Positions 17,338 to 26,986 are shown, counted from the stretch's first letter. The stretch: DNA of 64,000 nucleotides from Bacteroides sp. (GCA_014802335.1 JAAVCL010000027.1:62001-126000); one strand, 5' to 3'. Program-made: numbers and translations. The notes: generated by a model from the letters alone, not told the origin.

Positions 17338-18585
17338 TTATTCATCTGCACGCATTGCCTCTGACGGCGATATTTGTGCCACATATCGTGATGGCAACAA
17401 CAGACACAGGTAGATGATTATAATGCTTCCGATATTCAGAGCCAGGATGCTCCATAAATTTATTTCTATCGGCACATAGTCCATATAATATGCATCGGCA
17501 TCCAATGGTATAAAATGCCATTTTTTCTGGCAAATCAGCAATGCGAGTGTAAAGACGTTTCCTATGATTATTCCCAAAAATGCCACCTTAAGGGCAAGAT
17601 ATACAAATATATTTCTTATTGAAATTGTGGAAGCTCCCAATGCCCTGACAATTCCTATCATCCTCTTCTTATCTAAAATCAGAATCAACATTCCGGAAAT
17701 CAGGGTGGCAACCGCAACTATTGTCATAAGTGCCAGAACAACTATCACATTCGTGTCAAGCAACGAGAGCCAATTAAAATAGGCTGCACCCTGATTATGC
17801 GCATTATCAATCAGGTATTCCTTATATAATAAGCCATTAGCCATGCCTTCCGTCAACTGTTTATTTAGATGGTGAGAATAGTCACTGATTAAGTCGGGAT
17901 CATCGGTTTCGATCTGGATGGCAGTGCCCTGATTGCTTCTGATTCCGGCGATTCCCTGAATCAATGGTAAAGCGCCGAACGCTATGAATTTATCGTATGA
18001 GTCGAAATGTGTGTTAAATACTCCGGCAACTTCAAGACGTCTGACCTTTACATTATCTGATATAAAGTAGGTGTCAATTTTATCACCTGCTTTTAATCCC
18101 AACTCTCGTGCTGCTATCCTTGAAATTACTATTTTATTTCTATTAGCTTCTTGTGAATAATCGGGTATCCGGCCCTCATCAAGATTATTCTTGATGAAGT
18201 CTGACAAGTGATTGCTGTTTACACTCCGCAGATAAACTCCCTTAAAGTCGGAAGGCGTTTTAAAAATTATAGGGATTGAAGCCTCAAGACTATATTCTGA
18301 AATATAATCCTGATCCTCCAGGATAGAAGCAAGTCCCGGGTTAAGTGATATTAAATTCTGATCCTCATCATATTCGTTTGGGGCAAGATATATAGATATA
18401 TGAGAATTGAATCCGGTAACTTTATCCCTGATTTCGCGCTTAAATCCCACCACAACTGCAATTGAAATAAGCATCACTGCAATTGAAAGGGCAACTGCAA
18501 TAATAGACACTTTTACAGCAGGTGAACTTTTGTGGTGGCCCGAAGCAAGTGAAAGGCGGCGGGCAAGAAACAAATTAACTTTCAT
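17338..18585 (-). CDS. LolC/LolE-type ABC permease (FtsX family)
   Basis: The 415-residue inner-membrane protein has an N-terminal helix ('VSIIAVALSIAVMLISIAVVVGF') preceded by 'LFLARRLSLASG', a typical LolC/E start. A periplasmic domain of about 200 residues and three C-terminal helices follow ('VALMTIVAVATLISGMLILIL', 'GIVRALGAS'). By family it would extract lipoproteins from the inner membrane with a LolD-like ATPase, but no ATPase gene adjoins it. A minus-strand TAATTTTG (18651-18644) gives a possible promoter with a leader of about 50 bases. Confidence 0.87.
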   Translation of the reverse strand: MKVNLFLARRLSLASGHHKSSPAVKVSIIAVALSIAVMLISIAVVVGFKREIRDKVTGFNSHISIYLAPNEYDEDQNLISLNPGLASILEDQDYISEYSLEASIPIIFKTPSDFKGVYLRSVNSNHLSDFIKNNLDEGRIPDYSQEANRNKIVISRIAARELGLKAGDKIDTYFISDNVKVRRLEVAGVFNTHFDSYDKFIAFGALPLIQGIAGIRSNQGTAIQIETDDPDLISDYSHHLNKQLTEGMANGLLYKEYLIDNAHNQGAAYFNWLSLLDTNVIVVLALMTIVAVATLISGMLILILDKKRMIGIVRALGASTISIRNIFVYLALKVAFLGIIIGNVFTLALLICQKKWHFIPLDADAYYMDYVPIEINLWSILALNIGSIIIIYLCLLLPSRYVAQISPSEAMRADE

Positions 18586-18930
18586 GAAGAATTATGTCAC
18601 TTAAGGATGATATTGAGTCTATTGTTCTTCACAATCAGATACACAAAATTACAAAAAAATAAAGAGAATAAAAACACTTCCTCCTATCGTTAAAATGATG
18701 TCTTAAAAAGGTAAACAAAATATAAAATATTAAATAAAAGTCAAATTGTTCAACCCTCTATCATCAGAAACGTTTTACTTATACAAAGCAATATGGATAG
18801 CTCGTTCAGGGATTCGTGAGAATGTCTGAACGAAAAAAGTTTAGTTAGATATAGTTTATAGTGGAATCGTGCAAGGGCGGCCGGAGGGTCGCCTTTGCTA
18901 TTTCTTGTGGGTTGGGTTCTAAATGATGTC
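18586..18930. other. 345-base gap: minus-strand promoter candidate and a GC-rich hairpin
   Basis: The gap holds the -7-like box for the LolC/E permease (minus strand, 18644-18651) without a convincing -33 box, then AT-rich sequence. At 18869-18898 is a hairpin with arms GCAAGGGCGGCC and GGTCGCCTTTGC (12 pairs, two of them G-T), perhaps the terminator of the AlkD-like gene. The minus strand is open from 19127 to 18750, overlapping the AlkD-like gene out of frame. That looks like a shadow. Confidence 0.5.
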
Positions 18931-19380
18931 TCAGCGAAGGTGGGGGAGCAGTGAGGTGTAAACAAGGTTATAGGCCGGAGAATCAGGTGCGTCTTGCTCA
19001 CTAAGTTGCCGGAGACTCTCGAGCACACGGTTACATTCCGGCAGACGCTTGAGAAGTTTGAACGACAATATATCTGCTTCTTCACGCGTGCGAACATCGC
19101 CTGCAATCTGAAGAGCTTTTTCTTCATCTATTTCCTCAATTGGAAACAGATATGGGGCCAACAGGCGGGATTCGCGCACTTCTTGGTCTTTCCATAGTGC
19201 TTCTGCAAGTGCCATGTCGGGTTTATATTCTCTGGCAATGTTTGATATTTGAGGCAAGTCGAGGCCGAATATCGTTTTATGCGGATCTCCATATCCCTTC
19301 AATGTGTCGGCAAGCAAGCCGTTCCGATATGTATAAAACAGTTTCTTTATTGATTGGATGATTGGGTGAGACATCTCCAT
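18931..19380 (-). CDS. AlkD-like HEAT-repeat protein (short DNA alkylation repair family)
   Basis: The 149-residue helical protein matches the first part of the AlkD/AlkC DNA glycosylase superfamily: 'KTIFGLDLPQISNIAREYK' and 'ALAEALWKDQEVRESRLLAPYLF'. Full AlkD enzymes have about 230 residues, and this short form ends after roughly three HEAT-like pairs. It may therefore bind DNA without the complete active site, and catalysis is uncertain. Start ATG at 19380 is assigned; ATG at 19374 is equally possible. It follows dipeptidyl-peptidase III on the same strand but is separated from it by a hairpin terminator. Confidence 0.7.
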   Translation of the reverse strand: MEMSHPIIQSIKKLFYTYRNGLLADTLKGYGDPHKTIFGLDLPQISNIAREYKPDMALAEALWKDQEVRESRLLAPYLFPIEEIDEEKALQIAGDVRTREEADILSFKLLKRLPECNRVLESLRQLSEQDAPDSPAYNLVYTSLLPHLR

Positions 19381-19398
19381 ATTGTATCGGTTTTAACT

Positions 19399-19438
19399 AA
19401 TCACCGGAGTTGGCTGCTCAGAGTCAACTCCGGTGATT
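19399..19438 (-). terminator. Hairpin terminator downstream of dipeptidyl-peptidase III gene
   Basis: A 14-bp stem (19399-19412 with 19425-19438, AATCACCGGAGTTG) with a 12-base loop lies between two minus-strand genes. The following T-run is modest. Confidence 0.7.
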
Positions 19439-19456
19439 GATATTTAATAATAGATT

Positions 19457-21502
19457 TTATTTAGTAAGGGTTGAGAAGTCGCGGCTAAGTCTCAACATCT
19501 GTTCTACATAGTTTTCAGGCCATGAAATCGTAACATCGGTGATCTCCCCTTTGTCATTAAGAATCGGGGTATAAACCGGATTGATAAATCCTCTGTAGGG
19601 GGGAATATCAAGAGTTGAGTAACGCTCTATAACTTCCTTGTGAAGTTTAGGATCAATTTTTACTGCATATTTCTGAATCAGATCATTGCCTGCCTTATAA
19701 TCGCCTTCGCTCTTGATTCGTTGAATTTCGCTGAGCAAAGTTCCAAACAGATTGCGGAGAGCCGGATAATCATTGATTTTTACAAAGGTTTTTCCACCTT
19801 TTTTCACCAGTTCAACCACATCTTTGCCCCCATGACCTTTCTTCTTACCGTTCTCGAGTGCCCATTGAGCAATGAGCTGACGGTTGCGCATGTGGGCTTC
19901 TTCTATGTTATTGCCCAATTCAATGCGGTTAAGCTGAGTCATAAGGCCATTCAGCATATATTTGTAATATTCAGCCTGATAAGCATTAGGATTATCAAGG
20001 ATTCCCAACTCCAGAAGTTTCGGATCGGCAAGATAGTAAAGCGCAAACAAGTCTGCACGCGCTTCTTCAAGAGCCGAGCCATTCTCCTTAAGAGCATCCT
20101 GATCCACTCCGGGCAGAAGTTTGCCTGAGGCATGGCCGAGACATTCATGAAGGTCTGTATGAAGCATATCTGTGATATACAGATATTTATCCATGTGATC
20201 GGATGTGGCTTCATCGATTACGAATTCTTTGTTGAATCCGTTGCCGTGGCTGGCCATATCGTAGGCCTCGGTGATGTTCTCGATGGTTACCGATTTTGAA
20301 CCGTGTTGCGCACGAATCCAATTCGAATTGGGGAGATTGATACCGATGGCAGTTGCAGGATAAGCGTCACCGGCAAGCATCGAAGCATTTATAACTTTTG
20401 CCGAAACGCCTTTTACTTTCTCTTTTTTGAAACGTTTGTCAACGGGAGAATTATCTTCAAACCACTGTGCATTGTCGGAGATGGTCTTGGTTCTTTGAGA
20501 AGAGGCGTTATTTCGGAAATTTACGTACGATTCCCAGGAACCGGTCATGCCAAGAGGATCACCATAACTTTCGATGAATCCGTTTACAAAGTCGACATCG
20601 CTTTGAGTGTCTTCAGCCCAAAGAATTGAATATTCGTCAAATTTACGAAGATCACCGGTGATATAATAATCAATCAAAGCGGTGATGTGCGCTTTCTGAG
20701 CATCGTTCTCAGCCACATCTTTAGCTTTGTCGAGCCAATAAATAATCTTGGAGATTGCAGGGGCATAGAGTCCGTTCAGACAGTAAACTTCTTCTTTGAG
20801 ACTTCCATCAGGATTCTTTACGATTTTGGAATTAAGGCCGTATGAAATCGGAGTCTCATCGTTGGGGTCTTTAAGTGCATTGTAATACTGTTCAACTTCA
20901 GCTTGTGTCACCCCTTCGCCATAAAAGTTGCCTGCCGAAGTTGCCACCACGTCCTGCGTGCCGTCTTGATTCACCCGTTTGGCCATAACCGCAGGATTAA
21001 AAATCACTTCCGTAAGCTTTTCAATCATCTGTTGGGGTGTTTCTCCGGCTTCCAGAGGAAGGCTTTCAACGGGGAGCTTGGCCACTTCTGTCTGAAAAAA
21101 TTCTTTGCTGAAGGCAGGGGTGAATTTATCGGTTGAGTAATGGTGGTGAATACCGTTGCCAAACCAAACTTGTTTCAGATAGGTTTCAAAATTCTTGAAA
21201 TCCGCGGTGTCACGGTTGCCTTGATAGTTCGTATATATTTTCTCAAGCAATTGGCGAATCTGCAGATTGTATTTCCCGTTCTGATCCCAGATTATATCGC
21301 GGCCCGACTGGGCAGCCTGTCCGAGATAATAAAGCATGATTCGCTGTTCGGGAGTCAGACGGTCGAACTCCGGCACTTCATATCTTAGTACTTCGATATC
21401 GGCAAACCTGTCAACTTTATAGTTAAAGTTGGGATCTACGGCAGCCTGAGCATGTAATCCTGCCATGGTGGTAATAATCAAAGTTGGAATAATTTTTTTC
21501 AT
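19457..21502 (-). CDS. Dipeptidyl-peptidase III (family M49 zinc peptidase), exported
   Basis: The 681-residue zinc peptidase releases N-terminal dipeptides. The M49 metal-binding motif HECLGH is at 452-457 and the second ligand motif EEARAD at 479-484. These replace the more familiar HELLGH and EECRAE. An N-terminal signal peptide ('IIPTLIITTMAGLHAQA') predicts a periplasmic location, unlike eukaryotic cytosolic DPP III but in line with many Bacteroidota members. It probably helps peptide catabolism. It is transcribed alone, with a 91-base gap from the methyltransferase gene and a hairpin after it. Confidence 0.93.
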   Translation of the reverse strand: MKKIIPTLIITTMAGLHAQAAVDPNFNYKVDRFADIEVLRYEVPEFDRLTPEQRIMLYYLGQAAQSGRDIIWDQNGKYNLQIRQLLEKIYTNYQGNRDTADFKNFETYLKQVWFGNGIHHHYSTDKFTPAFSKEFFQTEVAKLPVESLPLEAGETPQQMIEKLTEVIFNPAVMAKRVNQDGTQDVVATSAGNFYGEGVTQAEVEQYYNALKDPNDETPISYGLNSKIVKNPDGSLKEEVYCLNGLYAPAISKIIYWLDKAKDVAENDAQKAHITALIDYYITGDLRKFDEYSILWAEDTQSDVDFVNGFIESYGDPLGMTGSWESYVNFRNNASSQRTKTISDNAQWFEDNSPVDKRFKKEKVKGVSAKVINASMLAGDAYPATAIGINLPNSNWIRAQHGSKSVTIENITEAYDMASHGNGFNKEFVIDEATSDHMDKYLYITDMLHTDLHECLGHASGKLLPGVDQDALKENGSALEEARADLFALYYLADPKLLELGILDNPNAYQAEYYKYMLNGLMTQLNRIELGNNIEEAHMRNRQLIAQWALENGKKKGHGGKDVVELVKKGGKTFVKINDYPALRNLFGTLLSEIQRIKSEGDYKAGNDLIQKYAVKIDPKLHKEVIERYSTLDIPPYRGFINPVYTPILNDKGEITDVTISWPENYVEQMLRLSRDFSTLTK

Positions 21503-21593
21503 GAATGTGTGTTATTGTAGTTTGTCATTATGTCATAATTGGCTGAGACTTCCCGGGTCGTTGCCCGGTCTCGGCGCGCCGGTGCCGGATTCG

Positions 21594-22838
21594 TTATTCG
21601 ACTTCCAGCACCAATCCTTTGAGATATTCACCTTCCGGGTGCGAGATGTCTATCGGGTGGTCGGCCGGTTGGGAAAGCTGGTGTAGAATCCTGACTTTTC
21701 TTCCTGATTTGGCTGCAGCTGTGAAGACGGCCATTCGGAACATATCGCGAGTTATGGCCTGCGAACAGGAAAATGTGAAAAGTATTCCACCCGGTTTAAT
21801 CTTTTCGAAAGCTTTGCTGTTAAGTTTCCTATATCCGATCAGACCATTCTTTATGGCTCCTCTATGTTTGGCGAATGCGGGAGGGTCGAGAATTATCAAA
21901 TCATATTTGTCTTCGGGCATTTCAGCAAGGAATTTGAACGCATCCTCGGCATGGGTGGTGTGACGCTGATCGCCCGGGAAGTTTAACTGTATGTTAGCTT
22001 CGGTCAGGGCAGCCGCTTTGGCCGATGAGTCAACGGAATCTACACTTTTTGCTCCTCCGCGCATGGCATAGACCGAAAAGCCTCCCGTATAGCAGAACAT
22101 ATTCAGAACGGTGCGCCCGGCAGAAAATTTCTCGAGCAGACTGCGGTTTTCACGTTGGTCAACAAAAAAACCGGTTTTCTGTCCTTTAAGCCAGTCTATG
22201 TTGAATTGAAGACCGTTCTCCAATGCGATGTTTCCGTCATAGTTGCCGATAAGATATTCATTCTCCGGGTCGAGTGCCGCTTTATATGGAAGAGTCGTCT
22301 CACTCTTGTAATAGACATTTCTGATACGTGCGTCAGGGAGTCGGGTCAGCGCCTCTGCAATAGTGTGGCGAGCATAATGCATGCCGGGGGAGTGGGCCTG
22401 CATCACAGCTGTGTCGCCGTATATATCAACTATCAATCCGGGCAGAAAATCGCCTTCCCCATGCACAAGCCGAAAACAATTATTATTCTCGCGGATAAGA
22501 CCCAGAGACTGGCGCAGTGAAAAAGAACTTAAAAGACGGTTATAGTAAAAATCCTCGTCAAGTCCTTCCTTCCCGAATTCAAGAAGCCTGACCATTATAC
22601 TCCCAATCTGGTAATGGCCGGTGCCAAGAATTCGTCCGGATGCATCAAGAACGGTTACCAAGTCGCCCTCTTCAACATCCTCGGGAATCGTATCAATGGC
22701 TCCCGAAAATATCCAGGGGTGATGACGCAACACGGATTCCTCCTTCCCGGGAAGAAGCCTGATTATTCCCTTTTCAGGGCCTGTCTTCGGACCCCGTTGC
22801 TTTTCATTATAGTTTTGATTTTTACCTTTTCGACTCAT
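21594..22838 (-). CDS. Class I SAM-dependent 23S rRNA methyltransferase, RlmI/RlmK family
   Basis: Probable rRNA (cytosine-C5) methyltransferase acting on 23S rRNA. The 414-residue protein has a basic N-terminal tail, a PUA domain (about 25-105), the family signature 'FFVDQRENR', the SAM-binding motif 'LNMFCYTGGFSVYA' and motif IV 'LIILDPPAFAKHR'. 'TFSCSQAITRDMF' follows near the end and supplies the catalytic-type Cys. A GC-rich imperfect hairpin lies just downstream (21545-21572), before the next gene. It is followed upstream, with a 92-base gap, by rseP. Confidence 0.9.
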   Translation of the reverse strand: MSRKGKNQNYNEKQRGPKTGPEKGIIRLLPGKEESVLRHHPWIFSGAIDTIPEDVEEGDLVTVLDASGRILGTGHYQIGSIMVRLLEFGKEGLDEDFYYNRLLSSFSLRQSLGLIRENNNCFRLVHGEGDFLPGLIVDIYGDTAVMQAHSPGMHYARHTIAEALTRLPDARIRNVYYKSETTLPYKAALDPENEYLIGNYDGNIALENGLQFNIDWLKGQKTGFFVDQRENRSLLEKFSAGRTVLNMFCYTGGFSVYAMRGGAKSVDSVDSSAKAAALTEANIQLNFPGDQRHTTHAEDAFKFLAEMPEDKYDLIILDPPAFAKHRGAIKNGLIGYRKLNSKAFEKIKPGGILFTFSCSQAITRDMFRMAVFTAAAKSGRKVRILHQLSQPADHPIDISHPEGEYLKGLVLEVE

Positions 22839-22930
22839 AAATTTTGAATTGTGGTCGGGGAGATTAATTTTTTATTTAACTCTTATGTAGGTTGACAAAT
22901 AAGGGCGAAAAGTCAAGTATTAAGAATTGC

Positions 22931-24427
22931 TTACTTGAATAGCCTTACAATATCCATGCCGTTGGCATAGATCAGCAGCAAAAGCAGGATTGTCATACCC
23001 ACTATCTGAGCTCTTTCCATGAACTTTTCGCTTGGTTTGCGTCTGAAAATCACTTCATACAGGAGGAACATCACGTGTCCGCCGTCAAGAGCCGGTATTG
23101 GAAGTATATTCATAAATGCCAGTGCCACCGAAAGAAATGCGGCAATATTCCAGAAAGCTATCCAATCCCACTTCTCGGGGAAAATACTGCCTATCGAACC
23201 AAAACCGCCAATTGAGTTGGCCCCTTCCTTTGTAAAGACCATCTTCATCGATTTGGCATAGCTCACAAGGCGTTCGGTGCCTATGCTTACACCTCGAGGC
23301 ACGGATTCGAAAAGACCATATCGTTTTTCTTCATATTTAAAGTGTGACGATGGGTCTATATCAAGGCCTATGCCCATTTTGGATGTCGAGGATAGTTTTA
23401 CCGGAGTCACAATTGTATCTGTGACGCCGTTATTCTTTCTTACAAGTGTTACATTGATGGTTCCGTTATCATGTCCCGGCAAAGTCGTGAAAAATTCATA
23501 AAGGCTCGGGGTTGAAACAGAGTCAATTGCAATGATATTGTCGCCGGTTCTGATTCCGGCCTTGGCTCCTCCTTCGCCCGGAGTGACCTGCGAAACCACT
23601 ACGGGCACACGATAGTTCATGAAATTAACTGTCGCCGTGTCGCTCTTGGCTTCTTTATCTAATGCAAAAATAAATTTTTCGGGAATTTGGATTGTAACCT
23701 TCTCATTGCCATTGCGCAAAACTGTAACTTCTTTTGCCTGAATTATTTCCATTCGTGCTTCCGCCGGATTGGATAATGGTTTGCCGTCGGCAAGCAGGGG
23801 AATGTCTCCGTTATGGAAACCGATCTTCCGTGCTTCGCCCGAAAATTGCATACCCATTTTAGCCTCGTCAAGAGGCACATATTTTTCGCCTGTGGCGTAA
23901 ACAATTCCGGCATATATTACAATTGCAAGAAGAAAGTTGAAAAGAACGCCTGCAATCATAATCAAAAGGCGTTGCCACGCGGGTTTTGATCTGAATTCCC
24001 ATTCCTGAGCCGGTTGTTTCATTTGCTCCGTATCCATCGACTCATCGATCATTCCCGCTATTTTGCAATATCCCCCTAATGGCAACCAGCCTATACCATA
24101 TTCCGTATCTCCCCAGAAGGAGTTTTTCTTTTCAGTCGTTTTTTCGCTTGCCGATCCGTTGGTGGAACTCAAATCCTGATTCTTTGTAGCATCGGGGGCA
24201 ACCTCGTTGGCAGGGGCGCTTTTAAGTTTTTTGGTCTTGCCGAAAAATCCAAAATATTTTTTCGGTTTCCATTTGAAGATTTCAGTCCAAGGGTCAAAGA
24301 AAATGTAGAATTTTTCAACACGCACTCCGAAGATACGTGCAAATAAAAAATGACCGAACTCATGAATTATTACAAGTATTGCAAACGCCAGTATCAACTG
24401 GGCTGCTTTTATCAAAAAAGTCTCCAA
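22931..24427 (-). CDS. rseP: RseP-type site-2 intramembrane zinc metalloprotease (M50)
   Basis: Cleaves membrane-spanning substrates inside the bilayer, as RseP does for anti-sigma factors and remnant signal peptides. The 498-residue protein has HEFGH at 22-26 in the first helix, a PDZ domain containing 'VTPGEGGAKAGIRTGDNIIAID', and 'NILPIPALDGGH' at 440-451 with the third zinc ligand Asp448. It is longer than E. coli RseP (450), partly because of a charged Ser/Thr/Lys insertion at about 65-105. It follows dxr by 52 bases, a conserved gene order. Confidence 0.96.
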   Translation of the reverse strand: METFLIKAAQLILAFAILVIIHEFGHFLFARIFGVRVEKFYIFFDPWTEIFKWKPKKYFGFFGKTKKLKSAPANEVAPDATKNQDLSSTNGSASEKTTEKKNSFWGDTEYGIGWLPLGGYCKIAGMIDESMDTEQMKQPAQEWEFRSKPAWQRLLIMIAGVLFNFLLAIVIYAGIVYATGEKYVPLDEAKMGMQFSGEARKIGFHNGDIPLLADGKPLSNPAEARMEIIQAKEVTVLRNGNEKVTIQIPEKFIFALDKEAKSDTATVNFMNYRVPVVVSQVTPGEGGAKAGIRTGDNIIAIDSVSTPSLYEFFTTLPGHDNGTINVTLVRKNNGVTDTIVTPVKLSSTSKMGIGLDIDPSSHFKYEEKRYGLFESVPRGVSIGTERLVSYAKSMKMVFTKEGANSIGGFGSIGSIFPEKWDWIAFWNIAAFLSVALAFMNILPIPALDGGHVMFLLYEVIFRRKPSEKFMERAQIVGMTILLLLLIYANGMDIVRLFK

Positions 24428-24479
24428 TTGTTCTTAATTATTTATTATCAATTATTCTTATTCTGTAATACTAAGGTTA

Positions 24480-25688
24480 TTAACCCCGAGTTGATAATTG
24501 TTGCTTAAGTTTGTTTTTTATATCTTCAGCAATTCTCCTTGCTTCTGCGTTGGTTGCTATCAGCTCGTCGAGAGATACATTCTTTATATAAGGAGTGAGC
24601 GTCATCGTTTCGGCGGCTATGATAGGCATGTCGGTAAATTTGATTTCTGATTTGAGAAATGCTTTAACCGCCACTTCATTTGCCGCATTAAGAATACATG
24701 GCATATTGCCTCCTGATTCTATGGCGCGGAATGCCAACTGAAGTAATGGATACTTATCGAGATCCGGTTTTTCAAATGTGAGATTTGAATAGTCTGTTAA
24801 AGAGAGGGGTGGCAGTTTAGACTCCAGTCTTTCGGGATAACCCAAAGCATAACGGATCGGAAGCCTCATGTCGGGGATGCCCAATTGGGCTTTCACCGAG
24901 CCGTCACAGAATTCCACCATCGAATGAACAATCGACTGCGGGTGAACCACAATCTCAATATTTTTCGGCGGGCAATCGAAAAGCCATCTCGCCTCAATCA
25001 TCTCAAACCCTTTGTTCATCATGCTGGCAGAGTCAATTGTCACTTTGGCTCCCATATCCCAGTTGGGATGGCGCAATGCATCGGCCGGTGTTACATCCTT
25101 AAGGTTTTCCGCTTTTAAAGTTCGGAAAGGCCCACCGCTGGCCGTCAGAATTATTTTTCTCATCCACTCGCGTTTCTCGCCCACAAGGCATTGAAATATG
25201 GCGGAATGTTCGCTGTCGACCGGCACGATCTCGCTCTCGCATTCGCGGGCCAGATTCATTATGATTTCTCCTGCCACTACCAGTGTCTCCTTATTGGCAA
25301 GTGCGATGCGTTTATGAGCTTTGATTGCATTTATTGTGGGCTGGAGGCCACTGTACCCCACCATTGCAGTAACCACTGTGTCGGCTTCATCCATTGCGGC
25401 GGCTTCTGCTACCCCCACGGCTCCGCTTGCAATTTCGATTCCGGTGCCGCTAAGGGCGCTCCTTAGATTCTCAACGTAATGTTCATCAGCTATAACCACT
25501 CGTTTAGGTCGGAATTCAAGGGCTTGCTGCGCCAGAAGTTCCCAATTGCGGTTAGCTGTCAGAGCCACGCATTTGAATAGCTCGGGGTGCTCCCTGACTA
25601 TGTCGAGAGTCTGGGTGCCGATACTTCCGGTTGACCCGAGTATTGTGATTCGGCCTCGCGCCTTTGTAGTGTTTATGCATCGATTCAT
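24480..25688 (-). CDS. dxr: 1-deoxy-D-xylulose 5-phosphate reductoisomerase
   Basis: The committed step of the MEP isoprenoid pathway: DXP plus NADPH to MEP. The protein has the NADPH-binding GSTGSIG near residue 16, the catalytic metal site 'VPVDSEHSAIFQCL' and the substrate loop 'MMNKGFEMIEARWLF'. The frame continues 32 codons upstream, to 25784, but that would run into the M23-like gene ending at 25702. The ATG at 25688 gives 402 residues, matching the family, and leaves a 13-base gap, so it was chosen. It probably forms an operon with the M23-like gene and rseP. Confidence 0.96.
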   Translation of the reverse strand: MNRCINTTKARGRITILGSTGSIGTQTLDIVREHPELFKCVALTANRNWELLAQQALEFRPKRVVIADEHYVENLRSALSGTGIEIASGAVGVAEAAAMDEADTVVTAMVGYSGLQPTINAIKAHKRIALANKETLVVAGEIIMNLARECESEIVPVDSEHSAIFQCLVGEKREWMRKIILTASGGPFRTLKAENLKDVTPADALRHPNWDMGAKVTIDSASMMNKGFEMIEARWLFDCPPKNIEIVVHPQSIVHSMVEFCDGSVKAQLGIPDMRLPIRYALGYPERLESKLPPLSLTDYSNLTFEKPDLDKYPLLQLAFRAIESGGNMPCILNAANEVAVKAFLKSEIKFTDMPIIAAETMTLTPYIKNVSLDELIATNAEARRIAEDIKNKLKQQLSTRG

Positions 25689-25701
25689 AATGTTTCGTAA
25701 T

Positions 25702-26577
25702 TTATAATATACCTCGTGATGCGTCGTAGGGGAGAGGAGTGGTGTTTTCCTGGAACGGACTTCCAAGATAATCATACGGCACAAGGGAAGTGCCGTTATG
25801 CCACAGCCTGACGCTTAGTGTCCTTCTCCCTTTTGAATCCGCACCCGGTGCAAGAGCGATTGCTTGTCCTGAATTTACAACATCCCCGATCCCGACAAGG
25901 GGTGTGCCGGTATGTGTATAACTGGTTACAAAGCCACGGCCATGTTGCACCACTATGACATATCCCCGTTGCGGCGCCGAGTAATATAGTGCCACTACCG
26001 TCCCGTCAGCTCCGCATTGCACGTTGGAATCTCCTGTCATTATTACAACCCCCTCCTCTGATTTCTTTGACTCTTCTGCAAATATCCCTTCGCTGCAGAT
26101 GGGTGAGAATGTCATCCCGTCGGCTGCCAATGGGGCAAGAACGGAAATATTATATCGCTCGCGTTCTTCCATCTGCATCACAAAATTCTGTTCGGCTTTG
26201 CTCGCTGTAAGGAGTGAATCGGGATTAATCTCTCGCGACACGGCAACTAACGCCGCCGAGTCTGTAGGCTCGCGATTGACATCGGCAACTCGAAGGATAT
26301 TGTCTATATAGTTCTGATTCTGCTCATATACAACCATCACCGAGTCAAGACGCAACAGACTTTCTTCGGTCGCTGACCGTTCCGATTCTTTAAGATAGCC
26401 CGGAAGTAGAGTCCGCAAAGGACTGAATGCCACTATCAGACCTCCGATAAAGACGGTAATTATCAGCAATAAAGCAAATATTCCCACAGCCTGAGGCATT
26501 GTCACACTCCAATCGGCAATTTCGCTCAGATGAGATTCATTCTCTATTTTTATACGGTAGCGGGGCAGTGCTTTCAT
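25702..26577 (-). CDS. Membrane-anchored LytM/M23-type protein lacking zinc ligands
   Basis: The 291-residue protein has a short cytoplasmic N-terminus, one membrane helix ('AVGIFALLLIITVFIGGLIVAF'), a coiled-coil-like stretch and a C-terminal LytM fold ('GADGTVVAL', 'YVIVVQHGRGFVTSYTHTG', 'GDVVNSGQAIALA'). The usual H-x(3)-D and terminal H-x-H zinc ligands are not visible: the LHFE position reads 'LSVRLW'. It is therefore probably a non-catalytic regulator of wall hydrolases, as EnvC and NlpD are, rather than an endopeptidase. It lies 13 bases upstream of dxr and is likely first in that operon. Confidence 0.82.
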   Translation of the reverse strand: MKALPRYRIKIENESHLSEIADWSVTMPQAVGIFALLLIITVFIGGLIVAFSPLRTLLPGYLKESERSATEESLLRLDSVMVVYEQNQNYIDNILRVADVNREPTDSAALVAVSREINPDSLLTASKAEQNFVMQMEERERYNISVLAPLAADGMTFSPICSEGIFAEESKKSEEGVVIMTGDSNVQCGADGTVVALYYSAPQRGYVIVVQHGRGFVTSYTHTGTPLVGIGDVVNSGQAIALAPGADSKGRRTLSVRLWHNGTSLVPYDYLGSPFQENTTPLPYDASRGIL

Positions 26578-26986
26578 GACTGATGGGAGTTGTAATCTTT
26601 ATTCACAACGAGTTTCAAATAGCGAAATTACTAAAAAATCCGCATTTTTTCTGCTTCGATAACTAATTTTTAATAAAATATTACCAAAATATGAATTCAT
26701 ATATAAAAAAATATTCTTAAATGATTTGTAAATAAAAAATATTATGTAATTTTGCAGCCAATTGGCAGAAGATTATTAACATCTTTTTGCATTTAAAAAT
26801 CTCTATGAGATGCATTTTACTGATTTGCCCTCTCTCAAGGAGAAAAAAAGAACAACAATAACCCAATTAGACCAAAATTACATCGGCTCTCAATCTATGC
26901 TTTATTAAAAAATCTGAAATTAATAAGGCTCGCTTTTCGAATTGAATAAAAAACAACAAATAACTCCATTCTTAAACAATTACAGT
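26578..26986. other. 409-base AT-rich gap with a promoter and long leader for the first OmpA gene
   Basis: No gene is seen. It holds the promoter at 26725-26754 and then a leader of roughly 225 bases before the ATG at 26987. The leader has small hairpins such as AAGAT/ATCTT near 26770 and ATCTC-TAT-GAGAT near 26800. Confidence 0.6.
26725..26754 (+). promoter_or_regulatory. Bacteroidota-type promoter for the first OmpA-like gene
   Basis: TTTG at 26725-26728, an 18-base spacer and TAATTTTG at 26747-26754. The spacer is one base short of the usual 19-21. Confidence 0.75.

Noticed and set aside
18750-19127. 125-codon minus-strand frame overlapping the AlkD-like gene
   Set aside because: It shares the AlkD-like region out of frame, has basic shadow-like composition and lacks domain features. 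It is kept only as a possible frameshift note.
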